DNA from: Bordetella parapertussis
Lineage (GTDB): Bacteria > Pseudomonadota > Gammaproteobacteria > Burkholderiales > Burkholderiaceae_C
Length of the DNA stretch: 64,000 bases
Direction of reading: 5' to 3'
NCBI GenBank assembly: GCA_945878065.1
Contig: CAMDXA010000002.1
Location: 62,001-126,000, forward strand
The translations under genes and the position numbers were made by a program. The notes beneath the pieces are model-generated. The model saw only the letters and a program-made list of their open reading frames with translations, was not told the origin of the DNA and did no database searches. Shown here in pieces: positions 51,373 to 60,460 of this stretch (positions are counted from its first letter, which is position 1; each line of letters opens with the position of its first letter).

Positions 51373-51849
51373 TCAGCGAGCGATGGTATTTTCGCGGCGA
51401 ATTTTGGATTGCAACTGCAAGATGCCATACAGCAAAGCTTCTGCAGTGGGAGGACAACCGGGCACATAAACGTCGACAGGAACAATGCGGTCACAGCCAC
51501 GAACCACTGAATAGCTGTAATGGTAATAACCGCCGCCGTTGGCGCATGAACCCATGGACAGCACCCAACGCGGCTCAGACATCTGGTCATAAACCTTGCG
51601 CAGTGCAGGCGCCATTTTGTTGCACAAGGTGCCAGCAACGATCATCAGATCAGACTGACGAGGACTGGGACGAAACAACATGCCAAATCGGTCTATGTCA
51701 TAACGCGCAGCACCGGCGTGCATCATTTCTACGGCGCAACACGCTAGCCCGAATGTCATGGGCCACAACGAACCGGTTTTAGCCCAATTCACCACAGAGT
51801 CGTAAGACGTGGTGATAAAACCTTCCTTAAAAACGCCTTCAAGTGACAT
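51373..51849 (-). CDS. nuoB: NADH-quinone oxidoreductase subunit B
   Basis: The 20-kDa subunit (158 aa) holding cluster N2, the final electron donor to quinone. The tandem cysteines are in [24 protein letters not shown]; the other ligands are in [48 protein letters not shown] stretches, seen here as [12 protein letters not shown] and [12 protein letters not shown]. It lies 3 bp after nuoA. Confidence 0.98.
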   Translation of the reverse strand: MSLEGVFKEGFITTSYDSVVNWAKTGSLWPMTFGLACCAVEMMHAGAARYDIDRFGMLFRPSPRQSDLMIVAGTLCNKMAPALRKVYDQMSEPRWVLSMGSCANGGGYYHYSYSVVRGCDRIVPVDVYVPGCPPTAEALLYGILQLQSKIRRENTIAR

Positions 51850-51852
51850 GTG

Positions 51853-52212
51853 TCATTCCCAGTCAAGGGCTCCTTTTTTCCATTCGTAGACAAAACCCAC
51901 GACCAGAATGGCAAGAAAAATCATCATGGCAATAAAACCGGTCAGTCCGATGTCCTTGAGCGCAACCGCCCAGGGAAACAAGAAAGCAATTTCGAGGTCA
52001 AACAAAATAAACAGGATGGCCACCAAGTAATAGCGCACATCAAATTTCATGCGGGCGTCGTCAAAAGCCTCAAAGCCGCACTCATAAGGCGAGTTTTTGG
52101 CCGCGTCAGGTTTATGGGGGCCTAAAAACCCACCAATCAATTGCGGTGCAACACCAACCAGCAAACCGACAAGTATGAATAAAAGAACGGGCAGGTACTG
52201 TTCTAGGTTCAT
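51853..52212 (-). CDS. nuoA: NADH-quinone oxidoreductase subunit A
   Basis: A three-helix membrane subunit (119 aa), the first gene of the nuo operon. Conserved loop [21 protein letters not shown] and helix [21 protein letters not shown] are diagnostic. A 76-bp spacer separates it from the upstream tRNA-Leu gene; I see no strong promoter there, so readthrough from secG-tRNA is plausible. Confidence 0.97.
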   Translation of the reverse strand: MNLEQYLPVLLFILVGLLVGVAPQLIGGFLGPHKPDAAKNSPYECGFEAFDDARMKFDVRYYLVAILFILFDLEIAFLFPWAVALKDIGLTGFIAMMIFLAILVVGFVYEWKKGALDWE

Positions 52213-52288
52213 ATAAAACTTTTTTTCAAATCATGTACAAGGTTAGGTTCGGACATTGTGCTGACAAGACAATGACAGCGGTTTGTGA

Positions 52289-52373
52289 TGGTGCCGTCGG
52301 CGAGACTCGAACTCGCACAGCTTTCGCCACTACCCCCTCAAGATAGCGTGTCTACCAATTTCACCACGACGGC
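52289..52373 (-). tRNA. tRNA-Leu (anticodon GAG)
   Basis: On the minus strand the acceptor stem GCCGTCG pairs with CGACGGC, followed by A and an encoded CCA at 52289-52291. The anticodon stem CTATC/GGTAG encloses the loop TTGAGGG, giving anticodon GAG (reads CUC and CUU). A variable arm of leucine size, GTGGCGAAAGCTGT, and the T-loop GTTCGAGTCTC are present. It lies between secG and nuoA, as in other Burkholderiales. Confidence 0.97.
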
Positions 52374-52380
52374 AATGTCT

Positions 52381-52414
52381 GCTTTTTTGCCTAAGCATGT
52401 GCTCGCAAAAAAGC
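52381..52414 (-). other. Long hairpin between secG and tRNA-Leu
   Basis: GCTTTTTTGC (52381-52390) and GCAAAAAAGC (52405-52414) are a perfect 10-bp inverted repeat, and AGC/GCT makes a small inner stem around ATGT. It lies 7 bp before the tRNA 5' end on the transcribed strand. It may mark the secG mRNA end, a processing site for tRNA excision, or both. Confidence 0.5.
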
Positions 52415-52474
52415 CTCTCATCTTAACCTTAATTAATCAGCTGTCCCCTTGAAAACAATGAAAACCCTCGTTGT

Positions 52475-52909
52475 TTACTTCGATGGAATTTGAGAGGCGG
52501 GGGTAGAGGCAGGCGCAGGGGCCACTGGCGCCGGCACTGACTTATCTGCTTCGGCAGGAACAGCATTTGAAACTGGTGCTGGGGTTGAACCCGGGATATT
52601 GTCTCCGGCGCTCGGTGGGGCAGTTACAGGCAGCGATGTGCGTTCGAGCAAACTGCCTGAATCTGTGGGACGCAGATTGCCAAAGTAAGCCAATACCAAC
52701 GTGCAGACAAAAAACACAGCCGCCAATGCCCCCGTGGAGCGAGACAAAAAGTTGGCACCGCCAGTGGCACCAAACAAGCTGCCCGAATTGCCACTGCCAA
52801 ACGCTGCGCCCATGTCAGCGCCTTTGCCATGTTGAACCAGAATCAAACCGATCATGCCCAATGCAGACAAGATTTGAACCAACAACAATAAATTAAGAAG
52901 CGTACTCAT
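52475..52909 (-). CDS. secG: Preprotein translocase subunit SecG
   Basis: A small inner-membrane subunit of SecYEG that aids protein export. Two hydrophobic helices (about residues 3-22 and 54-73) flank the conserved loop VQHGKGADMGAAFGSGNSGSLFGATG. A long Pro/Ala/Ser tail (about 65 residues, PVAPAPASTPASQ) makes it 144 aa, longer than the E. coli protein. The ATG at 52909 was used; the frame beyond it runs into tpiA. It follows tpiA by 16 bp. Confidence 0.96.
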   Translation of the reverse strand: MSTLLNLLLLVQILSALGMIGLILVQHGKGADMGAAFGSGNSGSLFGATGGANFLSRSTGALAAVFFVCTLVLAYFGNLRPTDSGSLLERTSLPVTAPPSAGDNIPGSTPAPVSNAVPAEADKSVPAPVAPAPASTPASQIPSK

Positions 52910-52925
52910 GAATACTCCGTGAATG

Positions 52926-53672
52926 TCAATGCGATGCCGCAGCAACAATGGATAAAAAATCTGCAGATTTGAGAGAGGCACCACCGATGAGGCCGCCGTC
53001 AATATCGTTTTGCGCCAACAAACTGGCCGCGTTGGCGGCGTTCATGCTGCCGCCGTACAACAAAGCAATGCGCTCAGGATGCTCGGTTGCCGCTTTCAGT
53101 TGGGCACGCAGCAAAGCGTGAACCTGCTGCGCTTGTTCGGGACTGGCGGTTTTGCCGGTGCCGATGGCCCACACGGGCTCATAAGCCACGACAATTTCAC
53201 TGATGCAATGGCCGTTGGTGTGAATCACAGCCGCCAACTGACGTTTGACCACTTCTTGCGTGTGCCCGGCCTCACGCTCGGCCAAGGTCTCACCTACACA
53301 CACAATGGGCGTGATGCCTGCAGCCAAGGCACGTTGCGCTTTGCTTGCCACAACAGCATCAGTTTCACTATGGTATTGGCGACGCTCTGAATGACCGACG
53401 ATGGCGTAACGGACACCGAATTCGCGCAACATAGCGGCAGACAACTCACCCGTGTAAGCGCCCTGCTCGTGTGCTGACACATCTTGCGAACCCCACAGCA
53501 GGGACGAGCCTGCTGCGAGTTGTTGCAATTGAGACAAATACACCGCAGGCGCGCACACAGCGACTTGGCAGGAAGAAGCAGGCAAACCAGCAATCACCGC
53601 GCGCACGAGATCTTGATTGGCAGCCAAGCTGCCATTCATTTTCCAGTTACCCACAATGAGTTTGCTGTTCAT
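52926..53672 (-). CDS. tpiA: Triosephosphate isomerase
   Basis: Interconverts dihydroxyacetone phosphate and glyceraldehyde 3-phosphate. At 248 aa it is a normal TIM barrel: GNWKMNGSLAAN with the active Lys, catalytic His in IVGHSERRQYH, catalytic Glu in VAYEPVWAIGTGKTAS, and phosphate loops YGGSMNAANA and GGLIGGASL. It lies 7 bp after pnp and 16 bp before secG on the same strand. Confidence 0.98.
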   Translation of the reverse strand: MNSKLIVGNWKMNGSLAANQDLVRAVIAGLPASSCQVAVCAPAVYLSQLQQLAAGSSLLWGSQDVSAHEQGAYTGELSAAMLREFGVRYAIVGHSERRQYHSETDAVVASKAQRALAAGITPIVCVGETLAEREAGHTQEVVKRQLAAVIHTNGHCISEIVVAYEPVWAIGTGKTASPEQAQQVHALLRAQLKAATEHPERIALLYGGSMNAANAASLLAQNDIDGGLIGGASLKSADFLSIVAAASH

Positions 53673-53679
53673 CGCTGCA

Positions 53680-55815
53680 TCACTCTTGGTGAGGTTGCTC
53701 TTCGTGATGTGCAGGCGCTTCGGGACGATCGAGCAATGCCTTCATAGACAGCTTGATACGGCCTTTTTCGTCGGTCTCCAACACTTTGACGCGAACGATT
53801 TGGCCTTCGGCCAGCACGTCAGTGACTTTGGCAATACGCTCGTGGCTGATCTGGCTGATGTGCAGCAAACCGTCTTTGCCGGGCAGCAAATTGACCAGAG
53901 CACCGAAGTCAAGAATCTTGGTGATCGGGCCTTCGTAGACCTTGCCGATTTCCACTTCTGCGGTGATTTCCTGAATGCGGCGTTTGGCTTCGTCAGCTTT
54001 GGCGCCGTCAGTTGCAGCAATGGTGATGGTGCCGTCTTCTTCGATGTTGATCTGGCAACCGGTTTCTTCGGTCAACGCGCGAATAACAGCGCCGCCCTTG
54101 CCAATCACGTCGCGGATTTTCTCGGGGTTGATCTTCATGGTGTAGAGCTTGGGTGCGAAGTTGCTGACCTCGGTCTTGGCTTCGCCCATGGCGTCTTGCA
54201 TCTTGCCCAGAATATGCATGCGCGCTTCCTTGGCCTGGGCCAAAGCGACTTGCATGATCTCTTGTGTGATGCCTTGGATTTTGATGTCCATTTGCAAAGC
54301 GGTGATGCCGTTGGTGGTTCCGGCCACTTTGAAGTCCATGTCGCCCAAATGATCTTCGTCACCCAGGATGTCGGTCAGCACGGCGAAGCGGTTGCCGTCC
54401 TTGATCAGGCCCATGGCGATACCGGCCACGTGCGCTTTCATCGGCACACCGGCGTCCATCAGCGACAAACAACCGCCGCAGACAGAAGCCATGGAAGATG
54501 AACCGTTGGATTCGGTGATTTCTGACACCACACGCATGGTGTAAGGGAACTCTTCTTTGGTCGGCAAACACGCAGCCAGTGCACGCTTGGCCAAACGACC
54601 GTGGCCGATTTCGCGGCGCTTGGTGCTGCCCATGCGACCGACTTCGCCGGTGGCGAACGGAGGCATGTTGTAGTGGAACATGAAGCGGTCTTCGTACTCG
54701 CCCGCCAATGCGTCGATGCGCTGTGCATCACGCTCTGTGCCCAGTGTGGTGATGACCAAGGCCTGGGTTTCACCGCGGGTGAACAAAGCAGAACCGTGGG
54801 TGCGTGGCAATACGCTGTTGCGGATTTCGATGGGGCGCACGGTGCGTGTGTCGCGGCCGTCGATGCGCGGTTCGCCGGCCAAAATTTGGCTGCGAACAAT
54901 GCGCGCTTCGATGTCAAACAACATGGTTTCAACCTTGACGCCGTCGAACTCAACGCCGTCGGCTTTGAGGCCTGCCATGACGGCAGCATAGGCTTCGCGG
55001 CAGGCTTGTGTGCGGCTTTGTTTGTTACGGATCTGGTAAGCCGCGGCCAACTTGTCGTCGGCCAATGCAGCGACTTTGGCGATCAAAGGCTCGTCCTTGG
55101 CAGGCGGTTGCCAATCCCACGCGGGTTTGCCGGCATCACGCACCAATTCGTGGATGGCATTGATAGCGATACGGCTTTGCTCGTGACCGAACACCACCGC
55201 GCCGAGCATGACTTCTTCAGACATTTGCAGGGCTTCGGATTCGACCATCAGCACGGCGGCTTCGGTACCTGCGACGACCAACTCGAGGACGCTGTCCTTG
55301 CGCTGGGTCTGACCGGGATTGAGCACGTATTCGCCGTTGATGTAACCGACGCGGGCGGCACCGATGGGGCCGTTGAATGGAATACCGGAGATGCACAAGG
55401 CGGCAGACACACCGATCATGGCAGCGATGTCAGCATCCACTTCTGGGTTGAGTGAAATGGTGTGAACAACGACATGAACATCGTTGTAAAAACCTTCGGG
55501 GAACAGCGGACGGATGGGACGGTCGATCAGTCGGCTGGTGAGGGTTTCGTGTTCGCTGGGCTTGGCTTCGCGCTTGAAAAAGCTGCCGGGGATTTTGCCT
55601 GCGGCGTATGTTTTCTCGATGTAGTCCACGGTCAAGGGGAAAAAGTCTTGGCCGGGTTTGGAGTTTTTAGATCCGACAACGGTGGCCAACACCACGGTGT
55701 CGTCGATATTGACCAGCACTGCGCCGCCAGACTGGCGAGCGATTTCGCCGGTTTCCATGGTGACCGTGTGCTGGCCCCATTGGAACGTTTTGCTTACTTT
55801 GTTGAATAAAGACAT
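53680..55815 (-). CDS. pnp: Polynucleotide phosphorylase (PNPase)
   Basis: A 3'-5' phosphorolytic exoribonuclease and degradosome partner (711 aa). Two RNase PH domains (about residues 1-225 and 310-550), the second with [32 protein letters not shown], flank a helical linker. A KH domain ([19 protein letters not shown]) and an S1 domain ([20 protein letters not shown]) follow. It follows rpsO, and its leader carries strong hairpins that look like the RNase III/PNPase autoregulatory structure known for E. coli. Confidence 0.98.
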   Translation of the reverse strand: MSLFNKVSKTFQWGQHTVTMETGEIARQSGGAVLVNIDDTVVLATVVGSKNSKPGQDFFPLTVDYIEKTYAAGKIPGSFFKREAKPSEHETLTSRLIDRPIRPLFPEGFYNDVHVVVHTISLNPEVDADIAAMIGVSAALCISGIPFNGPIGAARVGYINGEYVLNPGQTQRKDSVLELVVAGTEAAVLMVESEALQMSEEVMLGAVVFGHEQSRIAINAIHELVRDAGKPAWDWQPPAKDEPLIAKVAALADDKLAAAYQIRNKQSRTQACREAYAAVMAGLKADGVEFDGVKVETMLFDIEARIVRSQILAGEPRIDGRDTRTVRPIEIRNSVLPRTHGSALFTRGETQALVITTLGTERDAQRIDALAGEYEDRFMFHYNMPPFATGEVGRMGSTKRREIGHGRLAKRALAACLPTKEEFPYTMRVVSEITESNGSSSMASVCGGCLSLMDAGVPMKAHVAGIAMGLIKDGNRFAVLTDILGDEDHLGDMDFKVAGTTNGITALQMDIKIQGITQEIMQVALAQAKEARMHILGKMQDAMGEAKTEVSNFAPKLYTMKINPEKIRDVIGKGGAVIRALTEETGCQINIEEDGTITIAATDGAKADEAKRRIQEITAEVEIGKVYEGPITKILDFGALVNLLPGKDGLLHISQISHERIAKVTDVLAEGQIVRVKVLETDEKGRIKLSMKALLDRPEAPAHHEEQPHQE

Positions 55816-55837
55816 CTTAGATTCCTGAACAGAATAA

Positions 55838-55858
55838 GTGAGGTGTAGGCCACCTCAC
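55838..55858 (-). promoter_or_regulatory. Perfect 8-bp hairpin in the pnp leader
   Basis: GTGAGGTG (55838-55845) and CACCTCAC (55851-55858) pair exactly with a 5-base loop, ending 22 bp before the pnp start on the transcribed strand. In position it matches the leader stem-loop that RNase III and PNPase process in E. coli; no sequence identity is claimed. Confidence 0.55.
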
Positions 55859-55890
55859 AAAAGCCCAAAGTTGCTGTCAGAACACGATGC

Positions 55891-55924
55891 CATTCCAGAA
55901 AAATGCCTTGCTTTTTTTGGAATG
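55891..55924 (-). promoter_or_regulatory. 13-bp hairpin between rpsO and pnp
   Basis: 55891-55903 pairs with 55912-55924 (CATTCCA with TGGAATG, then an A/T stretch, one G-T pair) around an 8-base loop. It is long enough to be an RNase III target. It lies 76 bp before pnp. Confidence 0.55.
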
Positions 55925-55978
55925 ACACAGCTTCGCTCTGAAACAGTTGCTTTGCATGAGCCCTGCCACATGAGACAA

Positions 55979-56000
55979 CGCCTGAGCATGTACTCAGGCG
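55979..56000 (-). terminator. Hairpin 17 bp after rpsO, possible partial terminator
   Basis: CGCCTGAG (55979-55986) and CTCAGGCG (55993-56000) form a perfect 8-bp GC-rich stem with a 6-base loop. On the minus strand only TTGTCT follows rather than a T run, so termination would be partial and let some transcription reach pnp. Confidence 0.5.
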
Positions 56001-56017
56001 CTTCACATTGACGGGTG

Positions 56018-56281
56018 TTACTTGCGCAAACCCAATTTGGCGATCAGCGCGGTGTAGCGCTCTGCGTCTTTGGATTTGAGGTAGTCGAGCAATTTGCGTC
56101 GACGGCTGACCATACGCAACAAACCACGGCGACCGTGATGGTCTTTGGCGTGGGTTTTGAAGTGAGGGGTCAGTTCATTGATGCGTGCGGTCAGAATGGC
56201 GACCTGCACTTCGGGACTGCCGGTATCGTTGGCAGAACGGGCATTGGCCTTGACGACCTCGGCCTTGTTTAATGTAGTCAT
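56018..56281 (-). CDS. rpsO: 30S ribosomal protein uS15
   Basis: An 87-residue primary 16S rRNA-binding protein of the small subunit. The stretch [26 protein letters not shown] and the rRNA-contact region [23 protein letters not shown] are the family marks. ATG 56281 was chosen over the longer frame to 56359. S15 represses its own mRNA in other bacteria; the 87-nt leader here could fold for this. It is upstream of pnp, the classical rpsO-pnp pairing. Confidence 0.98.
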   Translation of the reverse strand: MTTLNKAEVVKANARSANDTGSPEVQVAILTARINELTPHFKTHAKDHHGRRGLLRMVSRRRKLLDYLKSKDAERYTALIAKLGLRK

Positions 56282-56367
56282 GGTGTTTTTCCAAAAAATT
56301 TGACATGCGCCAACAGCCGGAAATGCCAGATGGCGTGAACTTGGAACCGAAATGGCCAAGCCCCGGA

Positions 56368-56373
56368 ATTATA
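56368..56373 (-). promoter_or_regulatory. -10 element of the rpsO promoter
   Basis: Minus-strand TATAAT at 56373-56368 overlaps the TAA stop of the upstream aminotransferase gene and lies 86 bp before rpsO. No close -35 hexamer is seen. The arrangement mirrors the rpsU promoter in this window. Confidence 0.5.
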
Positions 56374-57529
56374 GCTTTCTCAGCCACCGGCGGAGCCGAT
56401 GTGCGCCCTCGCCCAACCGGTCAGGGTCTTGCGAAGCAAAACACCAGCGCAGCCAGCCTTGTGCCTCTGGGGCAAATGCACTGCCCGGGGCCAAGCCCAA
56501 ACCGGCCTCGGCCACCAACCGCTTGGCAGTAAGCAGATCGTCGGCATGGTCAGGTATGGAGAAAAAAGCATACATGCCGCCATCTGGCAACGCCCATTCC
56601 AGACCGGGAATTTGCGCCAATTCGTTGAACAAACGGTCACGGCAAGTCTGCATGTGTGACACGACACGCGGCACCACGTCACTGGAATGGGCCATGGCAG
56701 CAAGGCCAGCGCGCTGCACAAATACGCTGGCACATGAGGTGTTGTATTCAATCAACTTGCCCATGTGCTCTGTCATGGTTGCAGGCATGACCAACCAGCC
56801 CAAGCGCCAGCCGGTCATCAAAAAGCTTTTAGAAAAACTGTGCGCCACCACCAACTGGTCCTCGGGGGCTGCAATGTCCAAAAAACCAGGTGCACACAAA
56901 TTGGTGCTGGGCAAATAAAACAGATTTTCATAAACCTCGTCAGCCAATATCCAGGTTCCGGTGCGGCGGCAATGCTGCAAAATAGTTTGCTGCTCCTCCC
57001 GAGTCAGCGTCCAACCGGTCGGGTTGTTCGGTGAATTGATCACCAGCAAACGGGTGCGTTCTGTGACGGCTGCAAGCAATGCATCCATGGGCAATGTCCA
57101 ACGGCCTTGTTTGGGTTCTAAGCACACGGTCTTGAGTTGTGCACCCAAAATCACGGGTTGAGCCGTCAAGTTAGGCCAGACCGGCGTGACCACCACCACC
57201 TCGTCACCCGGATTGACAATAGCTTGCATCGCCAACATCAAAGCGTTGACCCCGCCGGAAGTCACAGCAACACGTTCCACCCCGATGTTTGCAGCATGGC
57301 GCGATTGCATTTCAGTCGCAATGGCCTCACGCAAGCTTGGCAAACCCAGGTTGTGGGCATAAAAAGTTTCGCCAGTGTTCAAAGAATCAATGGCTGCCTG
57401 ACGCACAAAGTCTGGGCTGACCTCATCGCTCTCGCCAAACCAGAAAGCCAGCACATCGCTGCGCCCCAGTCCCGCATTGGCCACATCGCGAATGCGGGAA
57501 GCTTGCAGGTCAATGATGGTTTGGCGCAT
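56369..57529 (-). CDS. Pyridoxal-phosphate-dependent aminotransferase (class I/II)
   Basis: A 386-residue fold-type I aminotransferase. Substrate glycine region VLAFWFGESDEVSP, cofactor loop VTSGGVNALMLAM, NSPNNPTGW, the Asp/Tyr pair in ILADEVYENLFY, the Schiff-base Lys in SHSF-like AHSFSKSFLMTGWRLGW, and the distal Arg in LRWCFASQD are visible. Specificity (aspartate, alanine or aromatic) cannot be settled. Start 57529 (MRQTIIDLQASRIRDVANAG) fits relatives. Downstream is rpsO. Confidence 0.92.
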   Translation of the reverse strand: MRQTIIDLQASRIRDVANAGLGRSDVLAFWFGESDEVSPDFVRQAAIDSLNTGETFYAHNLGLPSLREAIATEMQSRHAANIGVERVAVTSGGVNALMLAMQAIVNPGDEVVVVTPVWPNLTAQPVILGAQLKTVCLEPKQGRWTLPMDALLAAVTERTRLLVINSPNNPTGWTLTREEQQTILQHCRRTGTWILADEVYENLFYLPSTNLCAPGFLDIAAPEDQLVVAHSFSKSFLMTGWRLGWLVMPATMTEHMGKLIEYNTSCASVFVQRAGLAAMAHSSDVVPRVVSHMQTCRDRLFNELAQIPGLEWALPDGGMYAFFSIPDHADDLLTAKRLVAEAGLGLAPGSAFAPEAQGWLRWCFASQDPDRLGEGAHRLRRWLRKL

Positions 57530-57551
57530 GGTCACGTTAAATAATTGGCAT

Positions 57552-58592
57552 TCAGGCCGGAGCAACTTGCGCTAACGGCCAGCGCGGCAGCACATTGAAC
57601 GCGTAATTTTTTTGCGCCATTTCTACACCCGCGTTTATGCGCATGGCTGCTGCCATGGCGATCATGGCGCCGTTGTCGGTACACAGTTCGGGTTCGGGGT
57701 AATGCACTTTGGCTCCCAATACGTGGCAATCTTTTTGCAGTTGCTCGCGCAACATGCGATTAGCACCCACGCCGCCCGCAACCACCAAGGTTTTTAAGCC
57801 GGTCTGTTTAAGCGCTTTGACCGATTTTTTGACCAACACATCCACGATAGCTGCCTGGGTAGAAGCCGCCAAATCAGCTTTGCGGGCCGGCAATTCATCC
57901 CCGAGTTTGCGACTCTGAGTCAACACCGCGGTTTTGAGCCCGGCAAAAGAAAAATCTAAGTTGGGTTGATGCAGCAAGGGCCTTGGCAATTCAAACGCTT
58001 GCGGGTTGCCATGAACGGCCAACGCGGACAAAGCGGGACCGCCTGGATAGCCCAAGCCCAGCAATTTGGCTGATTTGTCAAATGCCTCACCCGCTGCGTC
58101 GTCGATGGTCTCACCCAGCAGCTCGTAACTGCCCACTGCCTTGACCCGCATCAATTGGGTATGCCCGCCCGACACCAACAATGCCACGAACGGAAAAGTT
58201 GGCGGGTCAGCCCCCATGAAAGGCGAGAGCAAATGCCCCTCTAAATGGTGCACTCCTAACAATGGAATGCCCAGACTTGCCGCCAACGCACAGGCCGTAC
58301 CCGCGCCCACCAACAATGCCCCTGCCAAACCAGGGCCGCGGGTGTAGGCCACCACATCCAAGTCAGCCAAAGGCAATTGCGCTTGTTGCATGACCTGCTG
58401 GATCAAGGGCAGCACCCGCCGGATGTGGTCTCTGCTGGCCAGTTCTGGCACCACCCCGCCATACGCCTCATGCATTGCTGCTTGTGTATGCAGCGCTTGC
58501 GACACCAACTGGGGCAAACCGCCACCCGCTTCAGAGCGAACCAAGGCCACGCCGGTTTCATCACAGGAAGATTCAATGCCCAATATCCACAT
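57552..58592 (-). CDS. tsaD: tRNA N6-adenosine threonylcarbamoyltransferase TsaD
   Basis: Transfers threonylcarbamoyl to A37 of ANN-decoding tRNAs (t6A), with TsaB and TsaE. The 346 residues open [18 protein letters not shown] and carry the metal motif [11 protein letters not shown], the ATP-binding VSGGHTQL and [14 protein letters not shown], and [14 protein letters not shown]. It precedes the aminotransferase (22 bp) and is divergent from ybiB. Confidence 0.97.
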   Translation of the reverse strand: MWILGIESSCDETGVALVRSEAGGGLPQLVSQALHTQAAMHEAYGGVVPELASRDHIRRVLPLIQQVMQQAQLPLADLDVVAYTRGPGLAGALLVGAGTACALAASLGIPLLGVHHLEGHLLSPFMGADPPTFPFVALLVSGGHTQLMRVKAVGSYELLGETIDDAAGEAFDKSAKLLGLGYPGGPALSALAVHGNPQAFELPRPLLHQPNLDFSFAGLKTAVLTQSRKLGDELPARKADLAASTQAAIVDVLVKKSVKALKQTGLKTLVVAGGVGANRMLREQLQKDCHVLGAKVHYPEPELCTDNGAMIAMAAAMRINAGVEMAQKNYAFNVLPRWPLAQVAPA

Positions 58593-58624
58593 GTCGGCGA
58601 GTTTAGCGCTGCGTGATTTGCCTC

Positions 58625-58639
58625 ATAACTGAAAGTTAT
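58625..58639. promoter_or_regulatory. Short palindrome between tsaD and ybiB
   Basis: ATAACT-gaa-AGTTAT is a perfect 6-3-6 inverted repeat in the 70-bp divergent spacer, 24 bp before the ybiB start. It could be an operator. It does not match the LexA box (CTG-N10-CAG) known for ybiB in E. coli. Confidence 0.3.
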
Positions 58640-58662
58640 CAAGCTTGTTTCACAATGCAGCC

Positions 58663-59574
58663 ATGAGCATCAGCCACTTCATCCGGGAAATTGGGCGCGG
58701 CAAACAAGGCGCACGCCATTTGTCGCGCGAGCAAGCCGCCGAATTGATGGGCCAGGTATTGGATGGCAACGTGTCTGATCTGCAATTGGGCGCATTTTGT
58801 ATTGCCATGCGTGTCAAAGGGGAAACGGCGCAGGAAATGGCCGGTTTTTTGGACGCCACCTCAACGCGTTTGAACACCCTTCCCACATCAGACGGGCGGC
58901 CGACGGTGGTACTGCCCAGCTACAACGGTTCACGGCGACTGCCTGTGCTCACACCACTTTTGGCTTTGCTGTTGGCGCAGAAAGGTATTCGGGTACTCGT
59001 GCATGGCGGCAACACCGAAGACAGCCGTGTGTCTACAGCTGATGTGATGCAGGCTATGGACTTGCCACTTTTAAACAGTGTGCGGGCCCTGCGAGCGAAT
59101 GAAATTGCGTATGTACCCACCGAAGTGTTGTGTCCAGGGCTGTGGCAACTGCTGCAGGTCAGGCGCAAAATTGGACTCAGAAACTCTGGGCACAGCTTGG
59201 TGAAACTCATGAACCCCGTGGCCGGGCCGGCATTGCTGGTGGCGAGTTACACCCACCCAGAATATGAAGACTCCATGCTGCACACTTTGCAGCTCACCAA
59301 AGCCCATGCCATGCTGCTACGTGGTACAGAAGGTGAGCCGGTGGCTGACCCCAGGCGCATGCGCAAATCCATATTGCTGCTAGAAGGCAAGGTGCACAAC
59401 ATACATGACCCGCAAGACCTGGCATCGGCAGAAAACCATGCCTTTCCGATAGGCTTGGATGCGGCGGCCACTGCCCAATACATTCGTTCCCTGATCGATG
59501 CACCAGAGGATATACCTGCACCGATTCAACACCAAGTATCCATGCTGAGCCAACTGGCTGCAGCTATTCGCTAA
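58663..59574 (+). CDS. ybiB: DNA-binding protein YbiB (TrpD2-like)
   Basis: A 303-residue relative of anthranilate phosphoribosyltransferase that binds nucleic acids instead. N-terminal helices HFIREIGRGKQGARHLSREQAAELM and LQLGAFCIAMRVKGET precede the phosphoribosyl-like domain (GIRVLVHGGNTEDSRVSTADV, IGLRNSGHSLVKLMNP). The TrpD sequence GTGGD is not preserved, as expected. Start 58663 (MSISHFIREIG) was chosen. It is followed by cobA at 13 bp. Confidence 0.92.
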   Translation: MSISHFIREIGRGKQGARHLSREQAAELMGQVLDGNVSDLQLGAFCIAMRVKGETAQEMAGFLDATSTRLNTLPTSDGRPTVVLPSYNGSRRLPVLTPLLALLLAQKGIRVLVHGGNTEDSRVSTADVMQAMDLPLLNSVRALRANEIAYVPTEVLCPGLWQLLQVRRKIGLRNSGHSLVKLMNPVAGPALLVASYTHPEYEDSMLHTLQLTKAHAMLLRGTEGEPVADPRRMRKSILLLEGKVHNIHDPQDLASAENHAFPIGLDAAATAQYIRSLIDAPEDIPAPIQHQVSMLSQLAAAIR

Positions 59575-59587
59575 GCTAAGTATCCCC

Positions 59588-60397
59588 ATGACTGCATACA
59601 CACACACATCATTCACGCCGAAGGTCACGCTGGTTGGCGCCGGTCCGGGCGATCCTGAATTACTCACTCTCAAAGCGGTCAAGGCCATTGCATCAGCCAC
59701 TGTTTTGATGGTGGATGATCTGGTGCACCCCGACGTTTTGCAACACGCCAGCCCGGCGGCGCGCATCATCCATGTCGGTAAACGCGGCGGCTGCCAATCC
59801 ACACCGCAGGCTTTCATTGAAAAGTTAATGGCGCAAGAAGCCTTGGCAGGTGAAACAGTGGTGAGGCTCAAAGGTGGAGACCCGTTGATTTTTGGCCGAG
59901 GCGGTGAGGAACAACAACATCTGCAGGCGCAAGGCATAGCGGTTAAGGTCATCAACGGCATTACCGCCGGATTGGCTGCCGCGCAAGGTCTGGGTATTGC
60001 ACTTACTCACCGCGCCCATGCGCACGGGGTGCTGATGATCACCGGTCATGCTTCCCCGGGTCAAGCAACACAGCGCATGCCCGCCATTGATTGGTCCCTG
60101 ATTGCGCGTACTGCGCACGAATGCCGTTTGACGCTGGTGGTTTATATGGGTGTGCAAACTGCATACAACTTGCAACAAGCCTTGCTCAAAGGTTTGCCTG
60201 GCGACACTCCTGTGGCAGTGGTTGAAAACGCCAGTTTGCCCACACAACGGCACGCCACAACATGTCTTGCGCAATTGAGTGATGTCTTTCTGCACGAACA
60301 GCTCGCCAGCCCCGCCGTCATCATCATTGGCGATGTGCTTCTGGGTCTGCACAAAATGGCCACGGTCGACACGCCAAACACGGTGCTTCAGGCCTGA
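59588..60397 (+). CDS. cobA: Uroporphyrinogen-III C-methyltransferase
   Basis: Methylates uroporphyrinogen III at C2 and C7 to precorrin-2 for siroheme or cobalamin. The 269 residues carry VTLVGAGPGDPELLTLKAVKAI, the SAM-binding VRLKGGDPLIFGRGGEE and GITAGLAAAQGLGIALTHR. There is no fused CysG dehydrogenase/chelatase part, so those activities must come from elsewhere. It lies between ybiB and prfB. Confidence 0.95.
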   Translation: MTAYTHTSFTPKVTLVGAGPGDPELLTLKAVKAIASATVLMVDDLVHPDVLQHASPAARIIHVGKRGGCQSTPQAFIEKLMAQEALAGETVVRLKGGDPLIFGRGGEEQQHLQAQGIAVKVINGITAGLAAAQGLGIALTHRAHAHGVLMITGHASPGQATQRMPAIDWSLIARTAHECRLTLVVYMGVQTAYNLQQALLKGLPGDTPVAVVENASLPTQRHATTCLAQLSDVFLHEQLASPAVIIIGDVLLGLHKMATVDTPNTVLQA

Positions 60398-60460
60398 AGA
60401 AACTGTGTCCTCTGCGCTCGGGGGATAATCAGCGCTTTTGCAAGAATTTTGAGGCGACGC

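Noticed and set aside
52213..52288. Strong promoter for nuoA
   Set aside because: Only a loose TTGTCA with a poor -10 and a 6-bp CATTGT/ACAATG stem are seen; not enough to call.
53617..54501. 294-codon frame antisense to pnp and tpiA
   Set aside because: It covers the 3' end of pnp and the tpiA start, both certain; a shadow frame.
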